From Ramlibacter sp. (GTDB taxonomy: Bacteria > Pseudomonadota > Gammaproteobacteria > Burkholderiales > Burkholderiaceae_C): a stretch of DNA of 8,573 nt. Of the stretch, positions 7,153 to 8,573 are shown in pieces (within the stretch, counting starts at the first letter, position 1; the number at the start of each line of letters is the position of its first letter). The stretch covers positions 1 to 8,573 of the forward strand of contig JAMPXR010000092.1 of the NCBI GenBank assembly GCA_023701085.1, in the 5' to 3' direction. Under the pieces are notes generated by a model. The model did no database searches. It saw only the letters and a program-made list of their open reading frames with translations, and had not been told where the DNA came from. The position numbers and the translations under genes were made by a program.

Positions 7153-8292
7153 TCACTTCAACAGGCGCCACTCGCCGTTGACCACGTGCACCAGCACGCG
7201 CGCGCGCTCGTCCAGCCCGTTGTGGTTGGTCGGCGTCATGTTGTAGACGCCGTGGGTGCCCACCACGTTCTTGACGTTTTCCAGCGCCGCGCGCAGGGCC
7301 TCGCGGAACTCCGGCGTGCCGGGCTTGGCCTTCTTCAGCGCCACCCCGGCGGCGGCGTCGAGCAGCATCACACCGTCGTAGGTGTAGCCGGCGAAGGCGT
7401 TGCGGCTGGCCGGTCCGAAGGCGGCTTCATAGCGCTTGACGAAGTCGAGTGAAACCTTCTTGGTCGGGAAGTTCTCCGGCAGTTCCTCGGCCACGATCAG
7501 GGCACCGGTCGGCGCGATCACGCCTTCGGCGGCCTTCTTGCCGGTCTGGATGAAGGGCAGGTTCACGGTGCCGTGGTTGTGGTAGATCGGGCCCTTGAAG
7601 CCGCGCTCGACCAGGGCGATCTGCGGCGTGGCGCCGGGCGAGCCCGAGCCGCCCACGATGACCGCGTCGGGCCCGGCGGCGGTGATCTTGAGCACCTGGC
7701 CGGCCACGCTGGTGTCGGCGCGGCCGTAGCGCTCGTTGGTGACGATCTTGATGCCGTCGGCCGGCGCCAGCGAGGTGATGGCGTTGTAGACCAGGTCGCC
7801 CCAGGTGTCGGAGAAACCGATGTAGCCGGCGGTCTTGACGCCCTTGGCCTTCATGTGCTGCATCACCGCGCTCATCATCAGCTCGGTCGTTTGCGGCACG
7901 ACGAAGGACCAGGCCTGGCGGTCCGGTGCCAGCGGCGGCATGGGCGTCAGCGCGATCAGCGGCGTCTTGCCTTCAGCCGCCACCTGCGCCATCGCGGCCG
8001 CCGAGGGCACGCCGTTGGAGCCCATCATCGCGTCGACCTTGTCCTCGGCCACGAACTTGCGGGCATTCTTGGCCGCGTTGTCCGGCTTGGATTCGTCGTC
8101 CAGGATGATGTAGCGCACCGGCTCGCCGCCCAGGGTCTTGGGCACCAGCTGGAACGCGTTCTTGTACGGGATGCCCAGCGATGCGCCCGGACCCGTGGTG
8201 CCCAGCGACACGCCGATGGTGATTTCGGCGTTCGCTGCGGCGGCCACGAGGGCGCAGCTGGCGGCGATGACTGCGAGGCGGAACGACTTCAT
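7153..8292 (-). CDS. livK: LivK-type periplasmic binding protein of the ABC importer
   Basis: A 379-residue extracytoplasmic binding protein of the leucine/isoleucine/valine-binding family (periplasmic binding fold type I). Residues 1-22 are a signal peptide ending ANA, with cleavage predicted before EITIGV. The mature N-terminus GVSLGTTGPGASLGIPYKNAFQL is the family opening, and YIGFSDTWGD (about 157-166) and AFAGYTYDGVMLLDAA near the C-terminus are also typical. The segment LIALTPMPPLAPDRQ differs from the ISPAATxPxLT-type segment of amino-acid binders, which weakly suggests a non-amino-acid ligand such as an organic or aromatic acid; this is inference. The ATG at 8290-8292 has AAGGAG five bases upstream. 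It lies 35 nt after the CoA-transferase stop and is separated from livH by a hairpin-rich spacer. Length is normal. The precise substrate cannot be assigned. Confidence 0.94.
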   Translation of the reverse strand: MKSFRLAVIAASCALVAAAANAEITIGVSLGTTGPGASLGIPYKNAFQLVPKTLGGEPVRYIILDDESKPDNAAKNARKFVAEDKVDAMMGSNGVPSAAAMAQVAAEGKTPLIALTPMPPLAPDRQAWSFVVPQTTELMMSAVMQHMKAKGVKTAGYIGFSDTWGDLVYNAITSLAPADGIKIVTNERYGRADTSVAGQVLKITAAGPDAVIVGGSGSPGATPQIALVERGFKGPIYHNHGTVNLPFIQTGKKAAEGVIAPTGALIVAEELPENFPTKKVSLDFVKRYEAAFGPASRNAFAGYTYDGVMLLDAAAGVALKKAKPGTPEFREALRAALENVKNVVGTHGVYNMTPTNHNGLDERARVLVHVVNGEWRLLK

Positions 8293-8297
8293 GATGT

Positions 8298-8303
8298 CTC
8301 CTT
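8298..8303 (-). promoter_or_regulatory. Ribosome binding site of livK
   Basis: Minus-strand AAGGAG, five bases before the ATG at 8290-8292. It is one of the best Shine-Dalgarno matches in the window, consistent with high expression of a binding protein, and contrasts with the poor site before livH. Confidence 0.8.
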
Positions 8304-8327
8304 TTGTAGTGGGGCGAAAAGTTTGTC

Positions 8328-8573
8328 TCAGGCCACGACTCCGGCGTCATAGAGGGATTGGATGTCGGCGGCGGCCAGCCCGGCTTCGGCCAACACCGAG
8401 GCAGTATGTTGCCCGTATTTCGGCGCAAAGCCCAGTTCGGGCAAGCCCTCAGTCAGATCGACCGCCATGGGCTGCATGCGCAGCGTGCGCCCGTCGGGCA
8501 TCCGGGTGCGGGTCAGCTTGTCGCGCAACTGAGGCAGCTCGCGGGTCTGGCGGATGTCATGGATGCGGGTGGC
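8328..8573 (-). CDS. CaiB/BaiF (type III) CoA-transferase, C-terminal fragment
   Basis: Only the last 81 codons are present; the gene runs off the right edge and the stop is TGA at 8328-8330. The frame is open to position 8573, so the start lies outside the window and the internal TTG at 8528 should not be taken as the start. The fragment reads RTRMPDGRTLRMQPMAVDL, then LGFAPKYGQHTASVLAEAG and a short helix ending in DAGVVA. The P-x-x-G-x-H-T-xx-VL-xx-AG pattern is the common C-terminal end of class III CoA-transferases, which move CoA between carboxylic acids, often from succinyl-CoA. The catalytic Asp lies in the missing N-terminal part. Being 35 nt upstream of livK on the same strand, it probably belongs to the same transcript and may activate the imported acid. 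Confidence 0.82.
   Translation of the reverse strand, partial: ATRIHDIRQTRELPQLRDKLTRTRMPDGRTLRMQPMAVDLTEGLPELGFAPKYGQHTASVLAEAGLAAADIQSLYDAGVVA

Noticed and set aside
8328..8528. A complete 66-residue small protein starting at TTG 8528
   Set aside because: The frame stays open to the window edge and the residues match the C-terminus of a CoA-transferase, so this is a truncated view of a larger gene.
1..8573. Transposons, CRISPR arrays, tRNA or rRNA genes, phage genes
   Set aside because: I saw no transposase motifs, regularly spaced repeats, tRNA-like cloverleaf ends or rRNA segments anywhere in the window.

Overview
The window is very GC-rich and every gene I can support lies on the minus strand, so transcription runs from right to left. 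The GC content, a Bug-family (TctC-like) binding protein, a LivM-LivG fusion and a type III CoA-transferase in one cluster point to a betaproteobacterium of the order Burkholderiales. This is inference from gene content, and I cannot name the genus.

In transcription order the layout is as follows. The C-terminal end of a CaiB/BaiF CoA-transferase enters from the right edge (8328-8573). After 35 nt comes a LivK-type periplasmic binding protein (7153-8292). A 152-nt intergenic stretch rich in inverted repeats (7001-7152) precedes the permease livH (5954-7000). A LivM permease fused to a LivG ATPase in one polypeptide follows (4110-5957), then the second ATPase livF (3352-4113). livH, livMG and livF are joined by two 4-nt ATGA stop/start overlaps. 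After a 64-nt gap lies a 672-residue protein with a 3-hydroxyacyl-CoA dehydrogenase module first and an enoyl-CoA hydratase module second (1269-3287). A Bug-family solute-binding protein (247-1218) ends the row. Positions 1-246 hold no gene I can support, but contain a perfect CTGTATACAG palindrome beside a promoter-like sequence, possibly the control region of a leftward gene that starts at or beyond the left edge.

The genes read as one catabolic module: a complete HAAT-family ABC importer (binding protein, two permease domains, two ATPase domains), a CoA-transferase that could activate the imported acid, and a hydratase/dehydrogenase for two beta-oxidation steps. The Bug protein suggests a second carboxylate-capture function. 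The likely substrate is a carboxylic acid metabolised as its CoA thioester rather than a branched-chain amino acid, but the sequence does not identify it. No acyl-CoA dehydrogenase, thiolase or regulator lies inside the window. Most of the window is ordinary in gene family terms. The points that deserve a second look are the permease-ATPase fusion, the reversed domain order and changed active-site residue of the bifunctional enzyme, and the structured livK-livH spacer.
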